A stretch of 64,000 nucleotides of DNA from Aphrocallistes beatrix. Taxonomy: Eukaryota > Porifera > Hexactinellida > Sceptrulophora > Aphrocallistidae. The DNA lies in assembly GCA_963281255.1 (NCBI GenBank), contig OY725500.1, positions 310,001 to 374,000 on the forward strand, read 5' to 3'. The notes beneath the pieces were generated by a model. The model had not been told where the DNA came from. It saw only the letters and a list, made by a program, of their open reading frames with translations, and did no database searches. The position numbers and the translations under genes are program-made. The first letter of the stretch is position 1, and each line of letters starts with the position of its first letter. Below are positions 54,503 through 63,209 of this stretch, one piece after another.

Positions 54503-56596
54503 TCAAATATTAGTTCTTTCCTGTCTTGCATAGAAAAGTATATATGCATTTTCCAAAACGTAATTACTTGACTTCTCACTTTCCATATCAACACGTGACA
54601 CTTGACTGTCGTTACACAGCCACCACTTGTCACTATATTTAGTATACGCAATGTAATGTCCTGACAACGCAGTGGAGCCATTGGAATGTACAACAACAGC
54701 TTTCAGATCGTAGAAACAGTTGTGTGAGGTGGAATTGATAACAGACTCGTAGTATACTTGAGATAGATCGAGACCTCTCAACGGAAAAGATACATGTTTA
54801 TTGTTCTTGTAAGGAAATTTCTGAATTGGATCGTAGTGGAATCTGGATAGTTGTACGATGAGGTAATTTGGGAGTTTAGTGAGAAGAGCTCTCCGTTGTC
54901 CTTCTTGCAGACCATTTCCAGCTTGACAGGCATCAGCTGTGACATCTGTCGTATTTTCACACCTTGTACAGCGAAGCTTTTCCCGCCCGAAAAGTCCTTC
55001 CACACGTGAAAATCTTTCCAACACCTCTTCAATCGGGATCAGGAGTTTGTTGGTGTCAGGGATTGGAAGTGGGAGGAGTGTGAATGCTTCTAAATTGAGA
55101 GATAGCCCTTGACACGACATACAGTATCTAGCTTCCACCAGCTGACCACAGAACAGCTGATAGAGAGGTGTCGAGTGTTTCCCCGCGTAAATGTGCCATT
55201 CCAACTCAGCTAGAATAGCTAAGTCCAATTTGTAAGTTTCACCGTTCGAAACAACCGCCTTTTCTAACTTTTTAAGAATCAAATTTCTGACTTGGTCCAA
55301 AATATTTAAATCTGTGAAATCTAAGCCATCTGGCAAATGATACAATTCTATTGCTTTCTCCGTCATCTCCTTAGATACAGGCATGGGCGATAGGAATTCG
55401 CTAAAAATAGAATTGAGCGCGTCAATCAAGAATAGAAAGAATTCCCCTGCATCTTGTTGAGATTGCATAACAATGTAACTGTCTGGGTTGGCCAATAGAT
55501 TTTGTGAGAGCGGGGAAAGTTCTCTGATGATATAAATAGGATCATGCACAAGCGAATCTGAATCTGTAACAAATTGCGTCATAGTTCCAATTAACCCGGT
55601 AAAGGCGCCAAAGTTATTTTTAGAATACTCAATCAGTTTAGACCTGAAAAGAGGAAGGACAGTTAAACTTTGGAAAATTGAGTTTAAGAAACAGACGTTT
55701 CCTGTGTTTCTCAGGCCACATGGACCATCTGTTCGCTTTTGAGGTGTTGATGAGAAAGGTGTGATAATGTGTCGCATTATCTGATTGGTCCAAAAGTTGA
55801 AATTGGACGCGCTAGTTTGAAAAGTTCGTAACTTGAAATTCGGCTCCATTTTGGCGGGAAAATCAGTTCGTGAGTTATAAATAGGTTTCGGATTTGAGTT
55901 CAAACTTGAAATCTGAGAGGACACAATTGGCTGTGTATTCACATAAGTTGTTTGTACGTTTTGCAAGGAAGTGTTTGTAGGTGTGAAGTTGGTGGTATTG
56001 TGTCGCATTGGGCTCAGGTTGGCACGGATTGGAGATCTCTGGACACTAAAATCACTTGAAGATGCAACAAAGTTAGATTTTGATTGGTTGGTTGGGATAG
56101 GAGAGATCAACAGCTGTGAATCAATTTTTGGCGGGGAACTAATATTAGATATTTGATCTAAATTTGGAGTTGAGAGTTGGTGGGGGGTAGAATGGTAGAA
56201 ACTTTGGAACCTTTTCTGATAAGGAATATGTTCTGGGGTATACTCACTTCTGATTCGTCGGTTTTCCCGCCAATCTGAAGGTGTTAAAAGTGTACTTTTA
56301 CGCGGGATATAAGTGCGTGTGTTTGTGTGTGTTCTATTTTTAGCAACAAACCAGCAGACGAGAGATATCGTCATGAGAGAGTAGGTAGTTAGGAAAATTG
56401 GGAGTCTTCCGTAGAAGTGTGAAAATATGAGTATAGATATTATGAACAGTGTGATTTCTAACAACTGGGCTGTTATTCTAGTCAGTTTGAATATTGTTTG
56501 GTTGTTGAGGTAGTGACATGTTTGTTTGATGAGAAATAAACAAATTCCTTCTGCAAATAACTCAAAAGTGAGTTGGGAGATGAGCTGCCTCCACAT
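54503..56596 (-). CDS. Ubiquitin-specific protease with N-terminal membrane hairpin (697 aa)
   Basis: The catalytic domain starts at about 290 with 'GPCGLRNTGNVCFLNSIFQ' (nucleophile Cys302) and ends with 'LSGHYIAYTKYSDKWWLCNDS' (His647 and Asn662/Asp663), so all three catalytic positions are present. Two CxxC pairs (C492/C495 and C543/C546) fit the structural zinc site of USP2/USP21-type enzymes, as do 'KLPNYLIVQLSRF' and 'FPLRGLDLS'. It should remove ubiquitin from proteins. Unusual for this subgroup, residues about 42-60 and 65-85 are two hydrophobic segments, followed by a 200-residue Ser/Thr/Asn/Pro-rich linker with many SP/TP sites. This predicts a membrane-anchored enzyme facing the cytosol; the membrane is unknown. 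Single exon; the first ATG is used. 490 bp separate it from the TIGAR-like gene downstream on the same strand. Confidence 0.93.
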   Translation of the reverse strand: MWRQLISQLTFELFAEGICLFLIKQTCHYLNNQTIFKLTRITAQLLEITLFIISILIFSHFYGRLPIFLTTYSLMTISLVCWFVAKNRTHTNTRTYIPRKSTLLTPSDWRENRRIRSEYTPEHIPYQKRFQSFYHSTPHQLSTPNLDQISNISSPPKIDSQLLISPIPTNQSKSNFVASSSDFSVQRSPIRANLSPMRHNTTNFTPTNTSLQNVQTTYVNTQPIVSSQISSLNSNPKPIYNSRTDFPAKMEPNFKLRTFQTSASNFNFWTNQIMRHIITPFSSTPQKRTDGPCGLRNTGNVCFLNSIFQSLTVLPLFRSKLIEYSKNNFGAFTGLIGTMTQFVTDSDSLVHDPIYIIRELSPLSQNLLANPDSYIVMQSQQDAGEFFLFLIDALNSIFSEFLSPMPVSKEMTEKAIELYHLPDGLDFTDLNILDQVRNLILKKLEKAVVSNGETYKLDLAILAELEWHIYAGKHSTPLYQLFCGQLVEARYCMSCQGLSLNLEAFTLLPLPIPDTNKLLIPIEEVLERFSRVEGLFGREKLRCTRCENTTDVTADACQAGNGLQEGQRRALLTKLPNYLIVQLSRFHYDPIQKFPYKNNKHVSFPLRGLDLSQVYYESVINSTSHNCFYDLKAVVVHSNGSTALSGHYIAYTKYSDKWWLCNDSQVSRVDMESEKSSNYVLENAYILFYARQERTNI

Positions 56597-56660
56597 TATA
56601 AATATGCACTAATAATAAAGGAAACAAATCATATCTCTTGATGCGAATAATACAAAATTT

Positions 56661-56828
56661 GGGCATGCCTAATTTACGGGACGGGACCATCTCGGAAAAC
56701 CTAGGTACCTAATTTACGGGACGGGACGAGTCAAGATGCCTAATTTACGGGACGGGATGCCGTCCCGTAAATTAGGCATCCAGATTTTCCGGGACTGTTC
56801 CGTCCCATCCCGTAAATTAGCCATGCCC
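56661..56828. mobile_element. hAT-like MITE, GGGCATGCCTAATTTACGGG family, copy 1
   Basis: Perfect 8-bp duplication CAAAATTT (56653-56660 and 56829-56836) and inverted ends GGGCATGCCTAATTTACGGG / CCCGTAAATTAGCCATGCCC. The interior repeats 'cctaatttacgggacggga'. It starts about 65 bp upstream of the USP start codon. Confidence 0.9.
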
Positions 56829-56982
56829 CAAAATTTAATTCAGAAAACTATGCATTAATTATATCAAAACGGCATTTATCGATCTAAGCGCATTATAAGT
56901 TAAGAGCTCGTATTAGTATATCTGATGGATATCTGCTAAGATATTTGGATCTTAAACATGAAGCTCCTACAGACATAAGCAT

Positions 56983-57155
56983 ACTTACCAACTGTCCCGC
57001 TTTTTCGGACATATGTTGAAAGTAATGTCCCGCGAAAACGTTATATAAAGTAGAATTGTCCCGCTTTTCAGTGTATAGGACTAATACAAGTATATTATGT
57101 CCCGCTTAAATACTCTAATGCCCCGGGGGTTTTCCTTGCAAAGATTGGAATGTAT
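56983..57155. mobile_element. CCCGC-family MITE, subfamily 2
   Basis: 'cttaccaactgtcccgcttttt' to 'gattggaatgtatg'; internal 'atgtcccgcttaaatactc'. Confidence 0.65.
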
Positions 57156-57308
57156 GTGTAAGGCCTGGAGTTAGTTCCTTATTAGCTTTAGACTTTATGG
57201 GTAGGGGAACATTCGAAAGAAAAAAATTAGATTTATCTCTATCTATTAAAAATAAGTAATCACTTTATAAGAAACCCAATTTTCAAAATGTGAGGCAAAA
57301 GGGCATAA

Positions 57309-57536
57309 GGGCATGCCTAATTTCCGGGACGGGACGGGTTAAGATGCCTAATCTCTGAGACGGAACCATCAGGTACCTAATTTCCGGGACGGGACGAGTC
57401 AAGATGTCTAATCTCTGGGACGGGACAGAAAAGGCACCTAATTTCCGGGACGGGACGGGTTAAGATGCCTAACCTCTGGGACGGGACAGAAAAGGTACCT
57501 AATTTCCGGGACGGGTTAAGATACCTAATTCCCGAG
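57309..57536. mobile_element. GGGCATGCC family element, copy 2, tandemly expanded
   Basis: The left end GGGCATGCCTAATTTCCGGG is intact. The interior is a 23-26-bp tandem array of 'cctaatttccgggacgggac' alternating with 'aagatgcctaatctctggg'. The right terminus is decayed and no duplicate of the left flank GGGCATAA is found. Confidence 0.75.
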
Positions 57537-57678
57537 GTAAAAAGGATCTGGATTGAAATCATTAATTCGATCCGGGTTTACAAAATCAGACTCCAAATTG
57601 TTAATTGAATTTGCTCCTAATAAACTCAGACATAGCTACACATACTAACATAGTCTCAACACTATCTACCGAATAAGC

Positions 57679-58056
57679 CTATTTAGCTTTGATCGCATAC
57701 TTTCGCATAGGAAAATGCCGCTCTTTCTTCTTCTGTCGAAGCGTCTTGCGTTTCTTTTCGCTCTTACTCAACTGCCTGCGAATTGCGCGGGTCAACTTAG
57801 GCCTAAGATCTAAAGGCTTGTATTTCCTTTTACTATAATACTTCCGCAACTCCTGTCTTTCTTTTGTATTTACCACGGTTAGTATTCGAGCGATCGATCT
57901 TCTGATTATTTTTATTTTCGCCGGTTTATTTCCAGTGGAACCGGTTGCTTTACTGACTTTGAGAGTGATCAGTTCCTTCTTCAGATCTTCCAACTGCGTC
58001 AAGAGTTCCTTTCGGTTCTTGCCTTGACGTAGATCTTTCGCTTTTATCTTTGTCAT
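57679..58056 (-). CDS. RPL35: 60S ribosomal protein L35 / uL29 (125 aa)
   Basis: Complete match to eukaryotic RPL35. It starts 'MTKIKAKDLRQGKNRKELLTQLEDLKKEL', contains the conserved 'RRSIARILTVVN' and 'YKPLDLRPKLTRAIRRQL', and ends 'RKYAIKAK'. At 125 residues it has the usual length (123 in mammals). The protein sits at the exit of the large-subunit peptide tunnel. The gene is intronless here, although many animals interrupt it early. Bearing in mind its lack of introns, a processed copy cannot be excluded, but I see no poly(A) tail or damage. It lies between two GGGCATGCC-family transposons, 140 bp from one and 160 bp from the other. Confidence 0.96.
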   Translation of the reverse strand: MTKIKAKDLRQGKNRKELLTQLEDLKKELITLKVSKATGSTGNKPAKIKIIRRSIARILTVVNTKERQELRKYYSKRKYKPLDLRPKLTRAIRRQLSKSEKKRKTLRQKKKERHFPMRKYAIKAK

Positions 58057-58140
58057 TGGAAGATTTGGTTATAATACTAATGGATATATACAAGGAATTA
58101 ATTGTTTAATTTATCAGAAACAATGTAATACCAAAACAAC

Positions 58141-58400
58141 TGGATTAAGGGGCAATAAGGACATTCCTAATTTACGGAACTTGACGGAACGGTTCCGGGA
58201 TTTTAAATGCATATTTACAGGCATGCCTGATTTCCGGGACGGGAAAATATAGGTACCTAATTTCTGGGACGGGACGAGCCAAGATGCCTAATCTCCGGGA
58301 CGGGACAGAAAAGGTACCTAATTTCCGGGACGGAATGCTACCCCGTCCCGGAAATTAGGCATGCCCATATTTACGGAACATTCCGTAAATTAGGTATGTT
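58141..58400. mobile_element. Older element split by a GGGCATGCC-family insertion
   Basis: The outer piece (58160-58218 and 58375-58400) has its own inverted ends 'ggacattcctaatttacggaac' and 'gttccgtaaattaggtatgttc'-like sequence. It is split by the element at 58219. Confidence 0.65.
58219..58366. mobile_element. GGGCATGCC family hAT-like MITE, copy 3, nested
   Basis: Perfect 8-bp duplication ATATTTAC (58211-58218 and 58367-58374). Ends AGGCATGCCTGATTTCCGGG and CCCGGAAATTAGGCATGCCC. Confidence 0.88.
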
Positions 58401-58515
58401 CAGGATTAATCTTTTGTCACTTTTGCAATTACAATAATTCTCCCTTTTATATACTCGACCGCAAAATCGTATATATTTATCTCGTAAACAAAAATAACTA
58501 CAAAAAACAATAACT

Positions 58516-58911
58516 CTAATCAAATCCATAATCGTATGTTAGCATTGGATCGTCTTGTATCACGGGAGAATAGAACTTGGCTTCTTCCCAAATGTGAGGA
58601 GAAATTGAGCTAAAAATATCAGCAGGACATGCCTTCTCAGCTCTAACGTAGTTAATCAACCTGATGACGTCATAGAAATTCAATTCACGCGATTGGATGA
58701 ATGACTTCATGTCAAACATATGTGAGGTTGTCATGTGTGGGAAGATTTCATTGGTTGAGAGTCTCGTTTCTTCACAGAATAAACAGACACAAGCTACGTC
58801 TTCATAGCCGTCTGGATCCACTTCTGACCAATCAGAGCCGCTAGATTCCGCTTCTTTCGTTTCCACTTCTGGTTTTGTTTCAGGATTACTCTCTTCTTGT
58901 TTACAAGCCAT
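58516..58911 (-). CDS. Stand-alone PRMT3-type C2H2 zinc-finger protein (131 aa)
   Basis: Residues 38-125 match the N-terminal substrate-binding domain of arginine methyltransferase PRMT3. The finger 'CLFCEETRLSTNEIFPHMTTSH' has zinc ligands C43, C46, H59 and H64, followed by 'FDMKSFIQSRELNFYDVIRLINYVR' and 'SPVIQDDPMLTYD'. An acidic start (1-37) also resembles PRMT3. The frame then stops at 58516, exactly where PRMT3 continues into its linker and methyltransferase; no splice donor precedes the stop and no methyltransferase is encoded nearby. I start at the ATG at 58911 because the frame upstream runs into a CCCGC-family repeat. In PRMT3 this finger recognises ribosomal protein S2. A free finger could bind the same partner, but that is inference. 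RPL35 is the next gene downstream. Confidence 0.85.
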   Translation of the reverse strand: MACKQEESNPETKPEVETKEAESSGSDWSEVDPDGYEDVACVCLFCEETRLSTNEIFPHMTTSHMFDMKSFIQSRELNFYDVIRLINYVRAEKACPADIFSSISPHIWEEAKFYSPVIQDDPMLTYDYGFD

Positions 58912-58967
58912 TAACACAGCTGCTAAAGTGACAATGTGAATAACTAAAGTGCCATATTCATACAAGC

Positions 58968-59163
58968 CAACTTGAGCCATGAAAAAGTGGGACACAGCGT
59001 TGAATTTCGCGGGACTTGAGACGCAATAGAAAAGTGTCATCACATCGAATTCCAAAAAGCGGGACATGATGGAGAAATTTCATGTAAAACGGGACACTCG
59101 AAATTAGCTCAGAAGAGTGGAAAAAGTGTGAAGTCCCGCCAAAAAACGGGACCATTGGCATTG
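58968..59163. mobile_element. CCCGC-family MITE upstream of the zinc-finger gene
   Basis: 'gccaacttgagccatgaaaaagtggg' to 'gggaccattggca'; it begins 57 bp before the zinc-finger start codon and may hold its promoter. Confidence 0.7.
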
Positions 59164-59204
59164 TTCATATTCACTCCTGTATTAACCCCGCCTATTCCAG
59201 GAAT

Positions 59205-59285
59205 GTGCTGCGTCATTCCTGCTAAGCCATTTTGGGCGGGGAAGCCATATAAATTTGGGTCCAGACTATAAATAGAAAAAAATCC
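59205..59285 (+). repeat. Promoter-like dispersed module, copy 3
   Basis: 'ggaatgtgctgcgtcattcc', 'aagccattttgggcggggaagccata' and 'gactataaatagaaaaa' in the same order as at 49795. Confidence 0.65.
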
Positions 59286-59312
59286 AAATTAAAAGTGGCA
59301 TTAATTAATATA

Positions 59313-59561
59313 CACTGCCTGGCCAAAGTATTGGAACACATTCTAATGTGTGCCACCATGTGCCATAAGTGGCACATGTGGCAGGGAAACGAGCCCATTG
59401 AAGGAAATCAACAAAAGTTTATTTGAAGAGGTCGGAGGGACAGTTTCCATTGATATCACAATGTTTATAACTAATTGTTTAATATTGTATTCAATGGGTT
59501 GTACCACTTTAGCAAAGTGGCACACATTAGAATGTGTTCCAATATTTTTGGCCAGGCAGTG
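59313..59561. mobile_element. Tc1/mariner-like MITE (CACTGCCTGG ends), second copy
   Basis: TA on both sides. It corresponds to 17289-17535 in the opposite orientation and is highly similar. Confidence 0.85.
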
Positions 59562-59808
59562 TATGTATTCACTCCTGTGTACGTGTGTTAATATGCGTCA
59601 TTCAATTGGAAATATAAAATTTCTAGTCCACACTCCTAAGATTAAAAATCGGACTCGCATTTCTCCAAAATATCAGACAAAATATATAATAGAATATAAT
59701 ACCTAAAATAGATGAACACCCAATCTAGAGAATAATACAAATTATACAATGAGAGCCAAGATATACACAAATAACGGAATAATTCAGTTCACTACTGTTC
59801 ATGTCACA

Positions 59809-61812
59809 TTATATCGCCCTCAGGTCATTGTACACATGAACGACAAAGCTAACAGTCCCCAAATCTTGCGGATGAGACCCATTTTTCAGGGTCAATTCGC
59901 GACAGAACCTTTGTCCCTCTTGCCCTTGCGGTAATGTCACCTGTCCTTGACCCAAGAAGTCATCTTTCAACACGTTTTGGTTCCAAATTCGAAGTGTCAG
60001 AACTTGGTTCCGGTTTGAAGGGTGGAACAAGAACTGAATGTTCCATTCAGGGTAGAGGCTGTCATTTATGACTGGACTCTTGCTCGTTTGTTTGCCTAGG
60101 GTTAAGACACAATAGGGGTCCGCACCACCAATTTGGTCCTGTCGAATCAAACCCTCGGCCTTCACTAGATCCACTTGGACACATAATTGTGGCTGTGGGA
60201 GACACAAATACCACTTTCCAACTGGGTGATGTAGCGTTAGTTCTGTCACGGTGAGTTTTCGATCACAGAATACTCTCAAGTAAAAATCGCCGGTTTGCGA
60301 AGGTTCGGAAGTATTCGGGATCATGACATAACGCCCCTCAGGCAACTTTAACTTCGCGAAACTGTCGCGGCTATCATAATAAGTTGTCGTTTCGACGGGG
60401 TCCCGTTTCGCATGCAATCGACACTCTCGATTGATCTCCACCCGAATCAGAGTGATCCCAATAGGATAATGGTTCACTTTCTCAGAAGACTGCTGGATCA
60501 TTGGAGTAGCCTCAGTTGCATCAATGGTACGTTCTGGCGATTGCAAATTGTCCCTTTCTTCCATTATAACCGGAATATGTGACAAGTGGCAGACAACAGA
60601 TGCAAGCCCTTCACGCCCTTTGCGAGGTTTGATCATTATGAGATATTGTGGGTTGTTTAGAAAACTGTCATGTGCTGGACTACCACCAGCAGTTCTTTGG
60701 TTCCAAATGGAACTAAACGCGTACTCGTGCCAAGTGCGAGCGAAGTTGAAAATGTTTGTATTGAAAATCTCACAAATGTTTATGGAAGTGAAAAACTGGA
60801 CGAAATCAGCGAAATCCATCCAGAATTCTCCGTCGTCAGAGAAGACGAGGCCCATGCTGTTTTTCTCAGCCTCAGGGATCTTACTCCACTCCTCAGACCC
60901 ATCAGACCACGACCCCTTCCACTCTATCTCACCCCACGGGTTCCGGAGTCGAATCATGGCCATTCGTTCGCGATTAAAAATGGAGAAAAGTCCTCTTGAG
61001 AGTTTCATGTCATGGATCTTGGTGAGTGAGTACGTGTGCCCAGTTACGAGTCCTTGAGGGAGAGTTCGCTGCTCATTATTTGGGTCATCAATGTTCGCAA
61101 CAATCAAAGCGTGATTTTTCTGAACCTCAACCAATTTTTGAAAAATGGCATCGATTTCTTTATGCGACATGTTATCACTCAGTTTTATTGTCTCGCTAAT
61201 CCCACCGGTAAAATCTACAAGGGCTTCCCCAGGAATTCCAGTTTTCAAACTCTCAAAACATCCGTTCAGTTTCGCATATGCCTTCTCAACCAAAGCACTC
61301 CAAAATTCATTCACCTCTCGGCTATGGATATAAATCAACTTCCCATCAATCACAGGCAAACGGTCATCAACAACTATTTCGACCCATTGACCCATTTTCC
61401 AGAATCGGAACTTGAAAATGCCCCCGTACTGAGGTGTTACTTGTACTTTGGGCTTTCCTTCCCCAGTGGCCACCGTGGAAAGGACCCATTCTTGTTGTTT
61501 TATGTTAGGAATCACTAAATCTAAAAGTTTCTTGTTCTTAGCCAAAGTGGCCATAGCGGCTGCAAACCAGCAATTTCCTAGACAGCCTTGGATGACGTCA
61601 TCACTGTCCGTTCCATCTACAAACAACTGTGGATTGGGGACTAATTCACCAGGACGAAGCCATTCCACTTCCTTTTTCTCGTTGTTAGGACACATGTAGA
61701 GGGACGCATCGCTTGGAGGGAATTCAGGGTCTTCGAAGAGTTGTTGAGTCGTTTGTGTTTGCTTCTTCAATTGGGCGTAATTCTGTCCGTGAAATAGGCT
61801 CACTTTTGCCAT
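59809..61812 (-). CDS. CAPN5: Calpain-5-type cysteine protease (667 aa)
   Basis: Domains in order: CysPc protease core (about 25-345), C2-like domain III (about 355-525) and a true C2 domain (about 540-660) with no EF-hand domain. This is the CAPN5/CAPN6/TRA-3 plan. The catalytic triad is complete: Cys81 in 'QGCLGNCWF', His259 in 'GLVTGHTYSL' and Asn291 in 'RLRNPWGEIEWKG'. Cys81 is at the same residue number as in vertebrate calpain-5. Calpains cut target proteins in a calcium-dependent way in the cytosol or at membranes; the C2 domain may aid membrane binding. An insert at about 415-450 in domain III is rich in Glu/Ser/Thr. Single exon of 2 kb, where most animals have many introns. An ATTTATAAAA-like element lies 34-40 nt upstream, rather close for a TATA box. 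Intact active residues exclude a CAPN6-like dead enzyme. Confidence 0.95.
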   Translation of the reverse strand: MAKVSLFHGQNYAQLKKQTQTTQQLFEDPEFPPSDASLYMCPNNEKKEVEWLRPGELVPNPQLFVDGTDSDDVIQGCLGNCWFAAAMATLAKNKKLLDLVIPNIKQQEWVLSTVATGEGKPKVQVTPQYGGIFKFRFWKMGQWVEIVVDDRLPVIDGKLIYIHSREVNEFWSALVEKAYAKLNGCFESLKTGIPGEALVDFTGGISETIKLSDNMSHKEIDAIFQKLVEVQKNHALIVANIDDPNNEQRTLPQGLVTGHTYSLTKIHDMKLSRGLFSIFNRERMAMIRLRNPWGEIEWKGSWSDGSEEWSKIPEAEKNSMGLVFSDDGEFWMDFADFVQFFTSINICEIFNTNIFNFARTWHEYAFSSIWNQRTAGGSPAHDSFLNNPQYLIMIKPRKGREGLASVVCHLSHIPVIMEERDNLQSPERTIDATEATPMIQQSSEKVNHYPIGITLIRVEINRECRLHAKRDPVETTTYYDSRDSFAKLKLPEGRYVMIPNTSEPSQTGDFYLRVFCDRKLTVTELTLHHPVGKWYLCLPQPQLCVQVDLVKAEGLIRQDQIGGADPYCVLTLGKQTSKSPVINDSLYPEWNIQFLFHPSNRNQVLTLRIWNQNVLKDDFLGQGQVTLPQGQEGQRFCRELTLKNGSHPQDLGTVSFVVHVYNDLRAI

Positions 61813-61966
61813 TATGACTAATCTAATTATAGAACTAAATCTGAGATTTATAAAATTAAGTTAGTTTCATAACGTGATAGGTTCTAAATCACTAGCCTAT
61901 CAAATCCCAAATGCACAAACAGATAAATAAATGACTCAATTCCATGTAATATGTAAACATAGGTTA
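61813..61966. other. Upstream region of the calpain gene
   Basis: Short AT-rich spacer with TATAAAT (61846-61852, minus strand). No further gene. Confidence 0.4.
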
Positions 61967-62117
61967 CAGGTGACTCCGCTTAACAGGGACACTTTGGGCC
62001 CGGATATTTTGAACCCGATTAATCGTTCCCAATTAACCGATGAAATTTAGTATTAGCTTCTATGTAAGGGAACCTTTTCGTTCCTGGAGACTTGTCCCGA
62101 TTAAGCGGAGTTAACTG
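61967..62117. mobile_element. Diverged family A MITE subfamily
   Basis: Ends CAGGTGACTCCGCTTAAC and TTAAGCGGAGTTAACTG. The interior resembles 54130 and 2814 ('gtcccgattaagcgg', 'agtattagcttctatgt'). Confidence 0.75.
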
Positions 62118-63209
62118 GATTTATATTGCAATGTACTTACCAAATTATCAGAAAACAAAAACAGAAAAACGAAACGAATCAACTCAAACTACTCCATATA
62201 CCTATGGCTTGTGTTTATATATCAAATTCGTTCGGAATGAGATTCCTCATAAGTTTTCTCGTAACCATACAATTCCAATTAGTCAATATTAATATTGTAA
62301 TCGAATCCACACATCCAAATATAAATCAGTATCAAATTCCTTTCTACTGATAATACTTGCACTCTCTTGCTATTCTATTCTATTTTGGTTTTGATTGTAA
62401 TGGTGGTTGTCTCGTTGAACTAAAATTAGAATTATGTAGCAATGCATTTAGCTATCTATCTTCAATACAGACAGACGAAGGTATTATCTTCCAGAGATAC
62501 GCTCCTAATCTAAAATTTCTAAATTTCATACGCCCAAATCGTTAAATGACATTATAATATTGGGTAAATTGGGCATTTTTCTGGATTTTCACGCTCCTAA
62601 ACACTTTGCGGCTTAAAATCATAGGTCTAGAGGAGCGTCTCGCGCTCCTAGATAGTCTCTTGAGTCAGACATTATTGATGGTTCTTCTCTTCTGACTATG
62701 CACCATGTCCCCTCTCTACCTAATGTTACACTCTTTGTGTTTCCATGCTTTTAAATGACAAAATCAAAATTGGTGGCTATCTTATAACCACCATACATAT
62801 TCTGTTGTTAATAACCATCAGGAACACGCGATATAAATAGACTAGTTATTAATAACAACCCTCCGTTGCCTCTGGAATGTGTCGCGTCATTTTAAGTCAT
62901 TTTGGGCGGGAAACCATAAAAATTGAGTATTTCTACAAATAGAAAAAAAGCCATCCGGGGCTTTTAACAACCATGCACGAGAATCTGGTGGCTTATCATT
63001 AAATTCGGTGACTTTCGCCACTAACCCACCAGCAGAGTTGTCGGGCACTGCTGGTAAGGCATTAAATTCGAGAAAAATGTGTCCGAAACAACAAGTAGGC
63101 GGGTATGGGGTTATAGCTAGCCTAAGCTAGGACATAAAGATCTTTCCTGTGGGATCGGAGATTTTAAAATTTTAATATCCTTTCTCATGACCTACCCATG
63201 ACTCTAGGC
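62118..63209. other. Intergenic DNA, no gene supported
   Basis: Short frames at 62092-62545 have no family features. 62880-62950 is promoter-like module copy 4, with CTACAAATAG in place of CTATAAATAG. Confidence 0.45.

Noticed and set aside
58912..59067. 52-codon N-terminal extension of the zinc-finger protein
   Set aside because: It runs into a CCCGC-family repeat and starts with a non-ATG codon; the family match begins after the ATG at 58911.
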